Below are positions 53,018-61,194 of a stretch of DNA of 64,000 bases, one piece after another. A program made the position numbers and the translations under genes. Source of the stretch: Chloroflexota bacterium (lineage in GTDB: Bacteria; Chloroflexota; Anaerolineae; Anaerolineales; Villigracilaceae); contig JACRBN010000004.1 in assembly GCA_016213105.1 (NCBI GenBank), positions 62,001 through 126,000 of the forward strand, in the 5' to 3' direction. The notes beneath the pieces are model-generated. The model worked only from the letters and a program-made list of their open reading frames with translations. It did no database searches and was not told the origin of the DNA. Each line of letters begins with the position of its first letter. Within the stretch, counting starts at the first letter, position 1.

Positions 53018-53746
53018 TTGAACAATCCTGCTCCAAAATCCAACCGCCTCTGGTGGACTCTGCTCGCCGCGCCGATTCTCGCGCTGGTTTTGATTGTCCT
53101 CGCGTCCGTTTATTTTGGCTTCGTCACACAGGGCAAAGACCCCGCGGCGATTCCTCAACTCGTCGCAGACTCCACACCCTATCAACTGGTGGCGCTGCAA
53201 ATCTGGCTGCTCCTCATCCTGATGAAAACCATGAAGCGCGAAGGTCTCTCGTGGAAAGACATCGGCTGGAAACTTCAAGACGGTCAACAACTTTGGCGTG
53301 AGATTCTCATCGGCGCCATTCCTGGTGTTGTGATTGTCCTGCTTTACTTTTTCGTCCTCACCCCCGTCCTCGTCAGCCTGCAAAACATTTGGGATTACGT
53401 CCCCGCTGGCTCCGTGCTGACCGCGCTCGGCGCATCGCTCATCCCCTTCGCCATCGCGGATGTGCTTCTCGCGCCCTTCGTCGAAGAAAGCATTTATCGT
53501 GGCTATGGGCTCACTCGCCTGCTCGAAAGATTTGGTCAACCCGCCGCCATCGCCATTTCGGTTTTCTTCTTCGGCATCCTTCACTGGACGGGCGGATTTT
53601 GGTACATCGTGTTGGTGGGACTTGTCGCGGGCGTCCCCTTCGCATACTTGCGTGTCACGCGAAAAAATGTCATCGCGCCGTTTGCCGCGCATCTGGCATT
53701 GAACCTGCTTGAGACAATTTTCATCATCATCGGGATTGGAGGCTGA
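53018..53746 (+). CDS. CPBP-family intramembrane metalloprotease (1)
   Basis: 242 residues from a TTG start preceded by ATAGGAAGTAAAC; no ATG is available near it. About seven membrane helices. The CPBP (Rce1/CAAX protease-like, Abi) motifs are complete: EESIYRG (E156, E157, R161), FGILHW (H189) and AHLALN (H225, N229). Such proteins cleave membrane substrates including prenylated or lipid-linked peptides. It begins 10 bp after the SCP2-Lnt stop and ends one base before the next CPBP gene. Confidence 0.9.
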   Translation: MNNPAPKSNRLWWTLLAAPILALVLIVLASVYFGFVTQGKDPAAIPQLVADSTPYQLVALQIWLLLILMKTMKREGLSWKDIGWKLQDGQQLWREILIGAIPGVVIVLLYFFVLTPVLVSLQNIWDYVPAGSVLTALGASLIPFAIADVLLAPFVEESIYRGYGLTRLLERFGQPAAIAISVFFFGILHWTGGFWYIVLVGLVAGVPFAYLRVTRKNVIAPFAAHLALNLLETIFIIIGIGG

Positions 53747-53747
53747 T

Positions 53748-54464
53748 ATGACGCCGCTTCTTACCGCCCTGATAGTTGGTCTCGCCGCCGCAGGCATTTT
53801 CGCCCTTCGACCTGTCACCGCCAAAATCAAAACCGTGCTCAACCAAAATTCAGTGGTCGATTTTCAAATTAAATTTCAATCTCTGCAATTGGTCTTGACC
53901 TCCATCGTTCTGCTCCTCATCTATTTCCTCAACCCTGAAAACTTCGCGCGCTTCTTTCGCATGGGAGATGTCAATGTGCATATCAGCAAGATCACATGGC
54001 TCGGAGTCACAGGCAATGAGACCTGGCTGGAGATTGCCACAAGCATTGGCATTTTCATCACACTTGGCACGGCAATATTCATGTTCTTTCAATTAAAAAA
54101 AGCAGGCGTGGACTATCGCTACTTCGTCTTCAGTCTGCTCTGGTCAATTCCATTTTCGATGGCGAATGCCTTTTCAGAAGAAGCCATTTTCAGAATCGGA
54201 ATCGTCTCGCCGCTGTATGGAATTTTCTCGGTGTCCGTCATTGTCCTGATTTCGGGTGTGGTATTCGGCGCACCTCATTATTTCGGAATGCCCAGCGGCG
54301 TGGTCGGCGCACTGATGGCAGGCTTCCTCGGCTGGCTGTTAGCGATGAGTCTCGTCGAAACGCAGGGACTTTTCATCGCGTGGGCAATCCACTTTGTGCA
54401 AGATGTGGTCATCATCACTTCGATGATTTTGATGAGCAAGAAACTTGGCTCTGTCCCCGTATAG
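53748..54464 (+). CDS. CPBP-family intramembrane metalloprotease (2)
   Basis: 238 residues. The ribosome site GGAGG lies inside the end of the preceding gene, showing tight coupling. Motifs EEAIFRIG, FGAPHYFG and IHFVQD correspond to the three CPBP motifs, with Asp in place of the usual final Asn. About seven or eight membrane helices. It is divergent from copy 1, so this is not a recent tandem duplication. Confidence 0.88.
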   Translation: MTPLLTALIVGLAAAGIFALRPVTAKIKTVLNQNSVVDFQIKFQSLQLVLTSIVLLLIYFLNPENFARFFRMGDVNVHISKITWLGVTGNETWLEIATSIGIFITLGTAIFMFFQLKKAGVDYRYFVFSLLWSIPFSMANAFSEEAIFRIGIVSPLYGIFSVSVIVLISGVVFGAPHYFGMPSGVVGALMAGFLGWLLAMSLVETQGLFIAWAIHFVQDVVIITSMILMSKKLGSVPV

Positions 54465-54490
54465 GACTTTATTCCAAAGGAGAACTGACA

Positions 54491-54712
54491 ATGCTCAAGA
54501 CGGTACTGCGAGTTTTTCTCACTCTCATCATTGCGCTTGTTTTGGGAGTGATTGGTTTGCTCATCGCCATGTATATCGGCGGGAATTATGCCGAGGATTT
54601 CGTGTTCAATGGCGTTCGCGGATATGAAGCAACGGGCCAAATCGGCTTTATCATCGGAGGGATAATCGGTTTAGTCACAGGCTGGTGGTTTCTGCTCAGA
54701 AGGAAGAAATGA
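54491..54712 (+). CDS. Small two-helix membrane protein
   Basis: 73 residues, with AAAGGAGAACTGACA before the ATG. Two membrane helices (VFLTLIIALVLGVIGLLIAMYIG and IGFIIGGIIGLVTGWWFLL) ending in RRKK, a positive-inside anchor. Its stop overlaps the start of the next gene (ATGA). Function unknown. Confidence 0.75.
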   Translation: MLKTVLRVFLTLIIALVLGVIGLLIAMYIGGNYAEDFVFNGVRGYEATGQIGFIIGGIIGLVTGWWFLLRRKK

Positions 54713-55575
54713 CAAACTCAAATAAAACCATTCTCGTCATCGGCGGGACAGGCATGTTAGGAAAGCCCGTGGCACAACAACTTAAAGCGGACGGATTCAA
54801 CGTCCGCTTGCTGGCGCGCAACCCTGAAAAGGCGCAAAAACTTTTGGGCGCTGGATATGAAATTATCAAAGGTGATGTGGATAATGCGGCGGCTTTGAAA
54901 AAAGCAATGACTGGCGTGGACGGAGTCCATATCAGCCTGAAAGGCGGTCCCACCGAAGCGGACTTCGACCGCATGGATCATCTCGCCACCCGCGACATCG
55001 CAAATGCCGCAAAAGAGATGAACGTCGGGCGCGTGACGATTCTTTCCGCGTACGCTGTCAGCGTGGAAAAAGCCGATACGCCAGAGAGCAGGTCAAAGGT
55101 TAAGGGCGAAGCGGCTCTTAAATCCAGCGGCGTGCCGTACACCATCTTCCGCGCTTCGTGGTTCATGGAAACGCTACCGCTATTCATCCAGGGGAAAAGC
55201 ATGTCGCTGATTGGCAATCAAATCCACCCACTGCATTGGATTGCCGCCGCAGATTATGCGCGCATGGTCTCGAAGAGTTATCAGACCGATGAAACGCTCA
55301 ACAAGGAACTTTATATTTTCGGACCCGAAGCCTACACCATGGGCGAGGCGATGAAAATCTACGCTGACCACGCTGGCGTTAAGGTTTCGCCGATGTCCAC
55401 TCAAATGCTTGCCGTGCTGGGCGCGCTGACCTTCAACACCGAATGGAAAGGCATGGCGACACTGATGAAGCATTACGAGAACTGGGGCGAAGACGGTTCG
55501 CCAGAGGAAGCAAATCGTTTGTTGGGTATGCCACGAATCACGTTGAAAGAATGGTGCAAAGAGAAGCGCGGGTAG
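54709..55575 (+). CDS. NmrA-like NAD(P)-binding protein (second copy)
   Basis: 288 residues from MTNSNKTILVIGGTGMLGKPV, overlapping the previous stop by 4 nt. The Rossmann motif and the following GFNVRLLARNPEKAQKLLG match the paralogue at 47093-47941, and both share the YTIFR.SWFM(E/D) segment. It is the last gene of the PadR run. The substrate is unknown; a quinone or lipid reductase role is possible. Confidence 0.88.
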   Translation: MTNSNKTILVIGGTGMLGKPVAQQLKADGFNVRLLARNPEKAQKLLGAGYEIIKGDVDNAAALKKAMTGVDGVHISLKGGPTEADFDRMDHLATRDIANAAKEMNVGRVTILSAYAVSVEKADTPESRSKVKGEAALKSSGVPYTIFRASWFMETLPLFIQGKSMSLIGNQIHPLHWIAAADYARMVSKSYQTDETLNKELYIFGPEAYTMGEAMKIYADHAGVKVSPMSTQMLAVLGALTFNTEWKGMATLMKHYENWGEDGSPEEANRLLGMPRITLKEWCKEKRG

Positions 55576-55641
55576 ATCAAATTAACAAATCATTATGTGC
55601 CGCAGAATCTGCGGCACATTTATTTTCCCCCCGCCTTTGGC

Positions 55642-55669
55642 TTGACATAAAATAGAATTGGCTTATAAT
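55642..55669 (+). promoter_or_regulatory. Promoter of the arsR-type gene
   Basis: TTGACA (55642-55647), 16 nt, TATAAT (55664-55669). It places transcription start at about 55676, inside the following palindrome. Confidence 0.88.
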
Positions 55670-55671
55670 AC

Positions 55672-55687
55672 ATCGGTAATTACCGAT
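55672..55687. promoter_or_regulatory. ArsR operator 1
   Basis: ATCGGTAATTACCGAT, a perfect 16-bp palindrome between the -10 box and the ATG. The ATCGG half-site recurs at 56007-56028. Confidence 0.75.
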
Positions 55688-55984
55688 ATGACAACACCGG
55701 CCATTCCCACCGACCTGTTAGGCTTCCTCAAGTCACTCGCGAGCGAGTCGCGTTTGAACATCATTTTGCTTTTCCTAGACGGCGAGGAAAGGACGGTCAA
55801 TCAAATTGCGGAATCCATTGGCTTGGGTCAGCCAGCCACCTCGGAACATTTGGCAGTCTTGAAGCAGGCGGGTGTATTGCTGGCTCACAAGGAAGGCAAG
55901 GAGATGTACTATTCCCCCGACCGCGCCAAGGTGCTGAGCATGATGAAAATGCTCGACAGCCTGTTACGCAGTTGCTGCAATTAA
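55688..55984 (+). CDS. ArsR-family winged-helix regulator
   Basis: 98 residues from MTTPAIPTDLLGFLKSLASE. The winged-helix core is typical: RLNIILLFLDGEERTVNQIAESIGLGQPATSEHLAVLKQAGVL. It ends LLRSCCN, a possible thiol ligand site. The open frame extends to 55658, but the promoter lies at 55642-55669, so the start must be 55688. The leader is about 12 nt with no ribosome site. It probably represses itself and the methyltransferase gene that follows. Confidence 0.9.
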   Translation: MTTPAIPTDLLGFLKSLASESRLNIILLFLDGEERTVNQIAESIGLGQPATSEHLAVLKQAGVLLAHKEGKEMYYSPDRAKVLSMMKMLDSLLRSCCN

Positions 55985-56006
55985 TCCACTATATTTTTTT
56001 ATTCAA

Positions 56007-56028
56007 TATATCGGAAAACGCCGATATA
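56007..56028. promoter_or_regulatory. ArsR operator 2, ahead of the methyltransferase
   Basis: TATATCGG-AAAACG-CCGATATA, 8-bp arms with the same ATCGG half-site as operator 1, 19 nt before the methyltransferase ATG. Confidence 0.65.
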
Positions 56029-56046
56029 TAAACAAAGGAGATAAAA

Positions 56047-56697
56047 ATGAACATTTCTACAGCAAAACTCGACAAGCCCGAAGTGGTGGATGTCTACTCA
56101 AAGACAGCGCCCGTCTACAATATTTGGGGCGCAGTGACCGAATCCAAAGCCAGAGAGAAGGCGATAGCGCGGGCAAAGATCCGCGATGGCGAATCGATTT
56201 TGGAAGTGGCAGTCGGCACGGGGTTGACCTTCTTCGAAATCCTGAAAGCGAACCCGAACGGAGAAAACGCGGGCATTGACTTGACTCCCGCCATGTTGGA
56301 AAAAGCGCGTCAAATAGCTGCCAGGTCAGGCACGACCAATTATCAACTGGCGACGGGTGACGCGTACAATCTGCAATTCCCCGATCATCACTTTGACTTG
56401 CTGATGAACAACTACATGTTCGACCTGCTCCCCGAAAAAGACTTTCTGACCGTGTTAACTGAGTTCAAACGCGTGCTCAAACCAGGCGGACGACTGGTGC
56501 TGGTCAATATGACACGCGGCGAACGCTTCTATCAGAAATTCTGGGAAGGCCTGTACAACTTCAACCCGCGCTGGCTGGGCGGATGTCGCGGCGTGTTGCT
56601 GCATGATACCCTGAAATCGGCGGGCTTCCAAAACATCGAACGCGAAATGATCAGCCAGTTCGGGTTTCCGTCCGAAATTATTTCCGCCAATATTTGA
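56047..56697 (+). CDS. Class I SAM-dependent methyltransferase
   Basis: 216 residues. SAM-binding motifs: ILEVAVGTGLTFFEIL (motif I), AGIDLTPAMLEKARQ (motif II), FKRVLKPGGRLVLVN (post-III). It resembles UbiE/phospholipid N-methyltransferase-type enzymes. The substrate is not determined. Ribosome site AAAGGAGATAAAA. It is placed 62 nt after an ArsR-family gene and shares its operator half-site, so coregulation is likely. Confidence 0.9.
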   Translation: MNISTAKLDKPEVVDVYSKTAPVYNIWGAVTESKAREKAIARAKIRDGESILEVAVGTGLTFFEILKANPNGENAGIDLTPAMLEKARQIAARSGTTNYQLATGDAYNLQFPDHHFDLLMNNYMFDLLPEKDFLTVLTEFKRVLKPGGRLVLVNMTRGERFYQKFWEGLYNFNPRWLGGCRGVLLHDTLKSAGFQNIEREMISQFGFPSEIISANI

Positions 56698-56714
56698 TCA
56701 GTGAACGACTACAA

Positions 56715-56744
56715 AAAAGGCTTTGGATAAATATCTCCAAAGCC
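56715..56744. terminator. Terminator between the methyltransferase and the minus-strand operon
   Basis: AAGGCTTTGGA / TCCAAAGCCTT stem, 8-nt loop, A-rich on one side, between convergent units. Confidence 0.75.
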
Positions 56745-56753
56745 TTGTCGGTT

Positions 56754-56924
56754 TCAGCGGGTAATTACTTTTCCCGCTTCTTGTACAACAACAAAAACAC
56801 CCCCACCCACCGCCGCGGTCGGGCCAACGATATGCGGAAACACCGCCCCGCCATAGGTCAACAGAATGAAGATTCCCAGCACGCCAACCACGAGCAACAC
56901 AATTGCGATGATTTTCTTTGCCAT
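56754..56924 (-). CDS. Tiny membrane protein (56 aa) downstream of the ABC exporter
   Basis: I read this frame directly: MAKKIIAIVLLVVGVLG at the start, two hydrophobic stretches (IIAIVLLVVGVLGIFILLTYGG and GPTAAVGGGVFVVV), ending GKVITR. A GGAGAAATCAA ribosome site precedes the ATG. It is the last gene of the minus-strand ABC operon. It may be an accessory subunit or an unrelated small membrane protein. Confidence 0.7.
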   Translation of the reverse strand: MAKKIIAIVLLVVGVLGIFILLTYGGAVFPHIVGPTAAVGGGVFVVVQEAGKVITR

Positions 56925-56948
56925 TTGATTTCTCCTTTTGATTCAGAC

Positions 56949-57098
56949 TTATCCGCCGTGGAGTTGTTTCAGGAATTCGGCGATGTTGAAATTAGCGACC
57001 AGCACGCTGGCAACCCAGAACAATGCTGCGATGATAACGACAACGATTACAACTGTGGCGATTTTCTTCTTGCCATCTTGTTCATTCTTCTTTTCCAT
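56949..57098 (-). CDS. Tiny membrane protein (49 aa) downstream of the ABC exporter
   Basis: Read directly: MEKKNEQDGKKKIATVVIVV, one hydrophobic helix (about residues 13-35) and an ending FLKQLHGG. A GGAGAACCGAA ribosome site precedes the ATG. The charged N-terminus and single helix suggest an inner-membrane protein with its N-terminus inside. It lies between the permease gene and the 56-aa gene on the same strand. Confidence 0.7.
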   Translation of the reverse strand: MEKKNEQDGKKKIATVVIVVVIIAALFWVASVLVANFNIAEFLKQLHGG

Positions 57099-57194
57099 TT
57101 CGGTTCTCCTTTTTTACGAAAACACCATTCTGAAGGTTTTCGGACAGGATTCACTCTTATCTCAAAATCCTTCGGAACGTTTTTTATAAATCTT

Positions 57195-59609
57195 TTACAC
57201 GTACGCCAATGTTTCTCGGATCGTCAGCCGCGACGCCTGGCGGGCGGGATAGAAACTGGCGAAGACCGCGCCGAGCAAGACCAGCAACAGCCAGCCGAAG
57301 ACCGCCAGCGGGGACAATATCAACGGCAGGGCAGCGCGGAAGGACAACATACCTACGAGATAGTCCACACCCCACGACAGCGGCAGCGAGAGCGGCACGG
57401 CAGTGATCCAACTCATCAAGCCGATGAAAATCCCTTCGCTGATGACGTTGCGCAAAATGGTCTGCGATTTAGCTCCGATGGCGCGCATGATTCCAAACTC
57501 GCGTGTGCGTTCGATGACACTGGTGCTCATGCTCGACATCAATCCCAACACGCCAACAACTGCCATGACCGCCGAAATCAGGATCAGCGAATAGATGAAG
57601 ATGTACACATGTCCGCTCGTTGCGCCTTCCAACATCGTTTCGGTGATGGATACTTTCGTGCTGATCTTCTGCGCCGCCAGCGCAGACTCAATCGCGCCCG
57701 AAGCGGCGCTGATGGTCTGCGCGTCGTGCTGGCTCAAGACGATTCGCACGGCGTTGGTCATCGGCGCGGGTTGACCTGTCGTCGCGGCGAAGGTGCTCGG
57801 GGTCACGTAGGCAGTCGCGGGGGTGAGAATCTGCTTGATAATGCCGACCAGTTTGAAGGTCGCGGTTTGACCATTGACCGTCAACTGGATCGTGTCGCCC
57901 ACTTTCGCGTTCGGGAAAAACGCGGCGGACATCTGGTTCAGCACCACCGTGTCCACATCATCCGGTTGCAGGGTGCGACCTGTCATCAGCGGCGCTTCCA
58001 TCATCTTGCTTTCGGGCGGCATGGAGCGCAGGCTGAAACTGCCGTGCCCGCCATCGGGGTACGTGCGGACGATGTCCAACCCATCGGGGCGAACCAGCGC
58101 GGCGGGATTCAAATTCCACGCTTCCACTTTCTGGACTTCGGGGATGGTCGCCAGGATCGAGTTTATCTGCGCTTCGGATTGCGGCGCGTTGAAGCGCAGT
58201 TCCAGATCGTAGTGACGATACGACGCGGCGTCGGTGAGATAGGTCTCCCAACCCGTTTTGACATTCAGCCCCGTGATGAACATCGCGCCCGCGGCGGCGA
58301 GCAAACTCAAGGTCAGGATCAATCGCCCGCGGCGGCGGAACGTGTTGCGGAGCGCCATCAACAGGGTGTTGTCCACGCCCCGTAGTTTGGCAACCCAACT
58401 CACCAGTCCGCGTGAAGCGACGGTTTCGCGCGTCGTGCCGTAATAGTTGAGGGTCTCGCGGACAGTGGTGCGCGTCGTCTTCAAAATTGGATTCAGCGCG
58501 ACGAGCAGCGGGATGAGGACTCCCATCAGCAGTTCGACGACGTACACCCACGCAGGAATCGCGTTGCTGTAAATGGTGAAGTTCAGCAGTTCGCCGACCA
58601 CGCTGGCAAAGCCGCGTCCCACCGCGACGCCAAACGGCACGCCGAGAATCACAGCGATCAGACCGAGCGCCGCAATCATAACCAGATACAAACTCGTGAT
58701 CTGACTCGAGCGCGCGCCGATGGCTTTCATGATTCCGATCTGGCGAATCTGTTGTGCGAGCAAACCACCGATCATGGTCGCGGTCAAAATCGCGGACAAG
58801 ACCAACGCCATCAAAATAAAAATCAGCAACATGAAGAGAATGGAATTCATCTGGCTTTGGTGCGGGTGCATGTTCGGCGGCGGAATGCGAATCTCTTCCA
58901 CCGTATGCCCTTGCGATTTCAGCCACGCCGCCAAATCACTGACGGCGCTTTCGATTGCCGCTTGATTGGATGAGCCATCTTTGATTTTGACTTTCAAAAT
59001 TTGCAGGGTGTCACTCTCGCCCAACCAAGCCAGCGTGGACGGCGTGATGTACCCGTACACCATTTGCTCCTGCCACGCGGGCGCGAGACCAGGGTCATGC
59101 ACCAAACCAGAAATCACAATGCTTTGTTTTTGTCCGTTCGGCGTTTGGACATTGATCGCGTCGCCGACTTTTGCATTGGTCATCGGCAGGGCAAGCCGTT
59201 CCAGCAAAATAGTTTGCTCCTGCGGCGGGAACGCGCCTTCTTCCGATTTGAAGGTGTTGAGACGCAGGGCGTTGAAATCGGGGATGACGAACAACAACAG
59301 CGGTCGCCACTCGTTCGGCGATACTTCGACGCGCGCCATCACCCACGAAGTTGCTTCCGCCTCGGCGATGTTTGGTTGCGCCTTGACCGACTCGACCAGA
59401 ACGTCATCCACGCGCTCCAATTCGATGTACGCCGACGCGGGATTCGTGCCAAGATAATTGCGGCTCACTTCGCGCATTAAGATGGTGTACGCGCTCGTGA
59501 TGGCGCCTACGCCGAAAATGCTCACCGCGATTGCCGCCACCATCATGATCATGCGACCGCGCGCGGCTTGCAGGTCGCGCCATAATTTTTTCCAGCGTGT
59601 GCTGCTCAT
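57195..59609 (-). CDS. ABC exporter permease, MacB/FtsX type
   Basis: 804 residues. There is one N-terminal helix, a periplasmic-type core domain (about 45-245), three FtsX helices with [16 protein letters not shown], then a second complete unit (helix, core, and three helices with [17 protein letters not shown]). It ends [19 protein letters not shown]. This is the duplicated arrangement of LolCE/MacB-like permeases fused into one chain. With the adjacent ATPase it should export or mechanically transmit to envelope lipoproteins or lipophilic compounds. The start overlaps the ATPase stop by 4 nt. Confidence 0.92.
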   Translation of the reverse strand: MSSTRWKKLWRDLQAARGRMIMMVAAIAVSIFGVGAITSAYTILMREVSRNYLGTNPASAYIELERVDDVLVESVKAQPNIAEAEATSWVMARVEVSPNEWRPLLLFVIPDFNALRLNTFKSEEGAFPPQEQTILLERLALPMTNAKVGDAINVQTPNGQKQSIVISGLVHDPGLAPAWQEQMVYGYITPSTLAWLGESDTLQILKVKIKDGSSNQAAIESAVSDLAAWLKSQGHTVEEIRIPPPNMHPHQSQMNSILFMLLIFILMALVLSAILTATMIGGLLAQQIRQIGIMKAIGARSSQITSLYLVMIAALGLIAVILGVPFGVAVGRGFASVVGELLNFTIYSNAIPAWVYVVELLMGVLIPLLVALNPILKTTRTTVRETLNYYGTTRETVASRGLVSWVAKLRGVDNTLLMALRNTFRRRGRLILTLSLLAAAGAMFITGLNVKTGWETYLTDAASYRHYDLELRFNAPQSEAQINSILATIPEVQKVEAWNLNPAALVRPDGLDIVRTYPDGGHGSFSLRSMPPESKMMEAPLMTGRTLQPDDVDTVVLNQMSAAFFPNAKVGDTIQLTVNGQTATFKLVGIIKQILTPATAYVTPSTFAATTGQPAPMTNAVRIVLSQHDAQTISAASGAIESALAAQKISTKVSITETMLEGATSGHVYIFIYSLILISAVMAVVGVLGLMSSMSTSVIERTREFGIMRAIGAKSQTILRNVISEGIFIGLMSWITAVPLSLPLSWGVDYLVGMLSFRAALPLILSPLAVFGWLLLVLLGAVFASFYPARQASRLTIRETLAYV

Positions 59610-60334
59610 TTCGCACCCGCCACAATTTCGCCATCCGCCAGCGTGATGGTGCGCGTGAAAAATCTCGTCAGGTCGCGCTCGTGCGTCACCATCACCACGG
59701 TCTTGCCTTCGGCGGCGAGTCCCGCGAACAACTGCATGACCGCGTCCGACGTGTGCGAGTCGAGATTGCCCGTCGGTTCGTCAGCAACCAAAATCTGCGG
59801 ATCGTTCGCAAGCGCCCGCGCAATCGCGGCGCGTTGCTGTTGTCCGCCCGAAAGGTCGGATGGCAGTTTATCCGCCTGCTCGGCAATGCCCACTTTCTCC
59901 AGCAGGGCGAGCGCGCGTGCGTTTCGTTCACGGGCAGGGAATGTGCCGCAAAAATCCATCGGCAGCACGATATTCTCCATCACCGTCAACGTCGGCAGCA
60001 GTTGGAAAAATTGAAACACCACGCCCACGTTCTTTCCGCGCCAGACCGCGAGTTGCTCGTGATCCAGTTCATGCACAGGCGTCGCCGCCACCAGCACTTC
60101 GCCCGACGTGGGATTGTCAATGCCCGTGATCATGTTGATCAGCGTGGACTTGCCGCTCCCCGACTTGCCGACCACCGCCACGAACTCGCCCGCGCCGACC
60201 TGCATATCAACATTTTTCAACGCGACAAATTTTCCACCCGCGACATCATACGCCTTCACGACATTTCGCAACTCGATCAGCCGCGCTTCGTTCTTGGCCT
60301 GAACTTGATTCTGCTTCACGGATTTCGTCTCCAC
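59606..60334 (-). CDS. ABC transporter ATP-binding protein, MacB/LolD type
   Basis: About 242 residues. Walker [10 protein letters not shown]-loop [15 protein letters not shown], signature LSGGQQQR, Walker [13 protein letters not shown] and the H-loop VMVTHERD are all intact. I chose a GTG start at 60334 because AAAAGGAGAAAC lies just before it; an ATG seven codons upstream has no ribosome site. The family start ([12 protein letters not shown]) fits either. The promoter at 60410-60438 and an inverted repeat at 60389-60403 lie upstream; a TetR gene is divergent. Confidence 0.92.
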   Translation of the reverse strand: METKSVKQNQVQAKNEARLIELRNVVKAYDVAGGKFVALKNVDMQVGAGEFVAVVGKSGSGKSTLINMITGIDNPTSGEVLVAATPVHELDHEQLAVWRGKNVGVVFQFFQLLPTLTVMENIVLPMDFCGTFPARERNARALALLEKVGIAEQADKLPSDLSGGQQQRAAIARALANDPQILVADEPTGNLDSHTSDAVMQLFAGLAAEGKTVVMVTHERDLTRFFTRTITLADGEIVAGAK

Positions 60335-60388
60335 TTTGATGTTTCTCCTTTTCATTTCGGATGAACAGATGTACACTGTATACGTTTT

Positions 60389-60403
60389 CGAACACTATGT
60401 TCG
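60389..60403. promoter_or_regulatory. TetR operator 1 (exporter side)
   Basis: CGAACA-CTA-TGTTCG, a perfect 15-bp palindrome at the predicted transcription start of the exporter operon. Confidence 0.75.
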
Positions 60404-60409
60404 ATTTAT

Positions 60410-60438
60410 CTTATACGAGTATTTCGCTCCGCAGTCAA
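60410..60438 (-). promoter_or_regulatory. Promoter of the ABC exporter operon
   Basis: Minus-strand TTGACT (60438-60433), 17 nt, TATAAG (60415-60410). Confidence 0.82.
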
Positions 60439-60457
60439 CAACCAATGTGAGCGGAAA

Positions 60458-60473
60458 TGTTCAATACCGAACA
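60458..60473. promoter_or_regulatory. TetR operator 2
   Basis: TGTTC-AATACC-GAACA, with the same GAACA/TGTTC half-sites as operator 1 but opposite order and a 6-nt centre. Confidence 0.55.
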
Positions 60474-60502
60474 AAACAAGCTGAATTGTTCATGAATGAG
60501 TG

Positions 60503-60535
60503 AGACCCTAAAGGTTTCTAAAACCTTTAGGGTCT
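60503..60535. repeat. Perfect 15-bp hairpin in the tetR leader
   Basis: AGACCCTAAAGGTTT-CTA-AAACCTTTAGGGTCT, 17 nt before the TetR ATG. No U-tract follows. It resembles the dispersed palindromes elsewhere in the window. Confidence 0.75.
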
Positions 60536-60551
60536 ATGAAAGGAAATATCC

Positions 60552-61145
60552 ATGACTGAAAAATCCCCCGACCGCCGCATTCAACGGACGCGGCAATTAT
60601 TGCAAGACGCGCTGATCGCTGTCATTCTCGAAAAAGGATACGACGCCGCCACCGTGCAGGATGTAATCGACCGCGCCAATGTGGGACGATCCACGTTCTA
60701 TGCCCATTTCCAGGATAAGGAAGATTTGCTCTTGAGCGGCTTCGAGCACCTGCGGACAGAGTTCGAAAAGCACCTGCTCAGCGCCTCCGTCACCAGCGCC
60801 AGCCCGTGGGGGTTGAGCCTGTCCATGTTCCAACACGCGGAGGGACAACGTCAACTCTACAAGGCGTTGGCTGGCAAACAAGGCGGCAATGTGGTCATCA
60901 CCTACATCCAAAAATATCTGTTTACCTATCTTCACACCCATTTGAAACAAGCACTGACAAAACGGAAAAATGGCATTCCTCCCGAGATCCTTGCGCAATA
61001 TCTCTCCAGCTCCTTCATCTCCCTGCTCACCTGGTGGCTGGATACCGACTCACCCTACTCCGCCGCGCAGATGAACGAGTTCTATCGTCAACTGGTGGAG
61101 CCTGGCGTAAATGGCGTGATGGCTGGGATGTTTTTTACAAGTTGA
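60552..61145 (+). CDS. TetR-family regulator of the ABC exporter
   Basis: 197 residues. The N-terminal helix-turn-helix is standard (RRIQRTRQLLQDALIAVILEKGYDAATVQDVIDRANVGRSTFYAHF, shown here in two parts: RTRQLLQDALIAVILEKGY and VQDVIDRANVGRSTFYAHF). The C-terminal ligand domain is helical with Trp/Phe-rich segments (SLLTWWLDTDSPYS). It is divergent from the exporter operon; two inverted repeats with shared half-sites lie between, so it probably represses the exporter until a toxic ligand binds. Ribosome site AAAGGAAATATCC. Confidence 0.9.
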   Translation: MTEKSPDRRIQRTRQLLQDALIAVILEKGYDAATVQDVIDRANVGRSTFYAHFQDKEDLLLSGFEHLRTEFEKHLLSASVTSASPWGLSLSMFQHAEGQRQLYKALAGKQGGNVVITYIQKYLFTYLHTHLKQALTKRKNGIPPEILAQYLSSSFISLLTWWLDTDSPYSAAQMNEFYRQLVEPGVNGVMAGMFFTS

Positions 61146-61154
61146 AATTTCCCC

Positions 61155-61183
61155 TTGACAAATAAATAAACTAAATATAAACT
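61155..61183 (+). promoter_or_regulatory. Promoter of the rrf2-type gene
   Basis: TTGACA (61155-61160), with TATAAA (61176-61181) or TAAACT (61178-61183) as the -10. The start would fall within a few bases of the ATG at 61195, with no ribosome site, so the mRNA may be leaderless. Confidence 0.7.
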
Positions 61184-61194
61184 ATATTTAGTTT
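61168..61194. promoter_or_regulatory. Rrf2 operator 1
   Basis: AAACTAAATATA-AAC-TATATTTAGTTT: perfect 12-bp arms with a 3-nt centre, covering the -10 and ending at the ATG. Confidence 0.8.
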
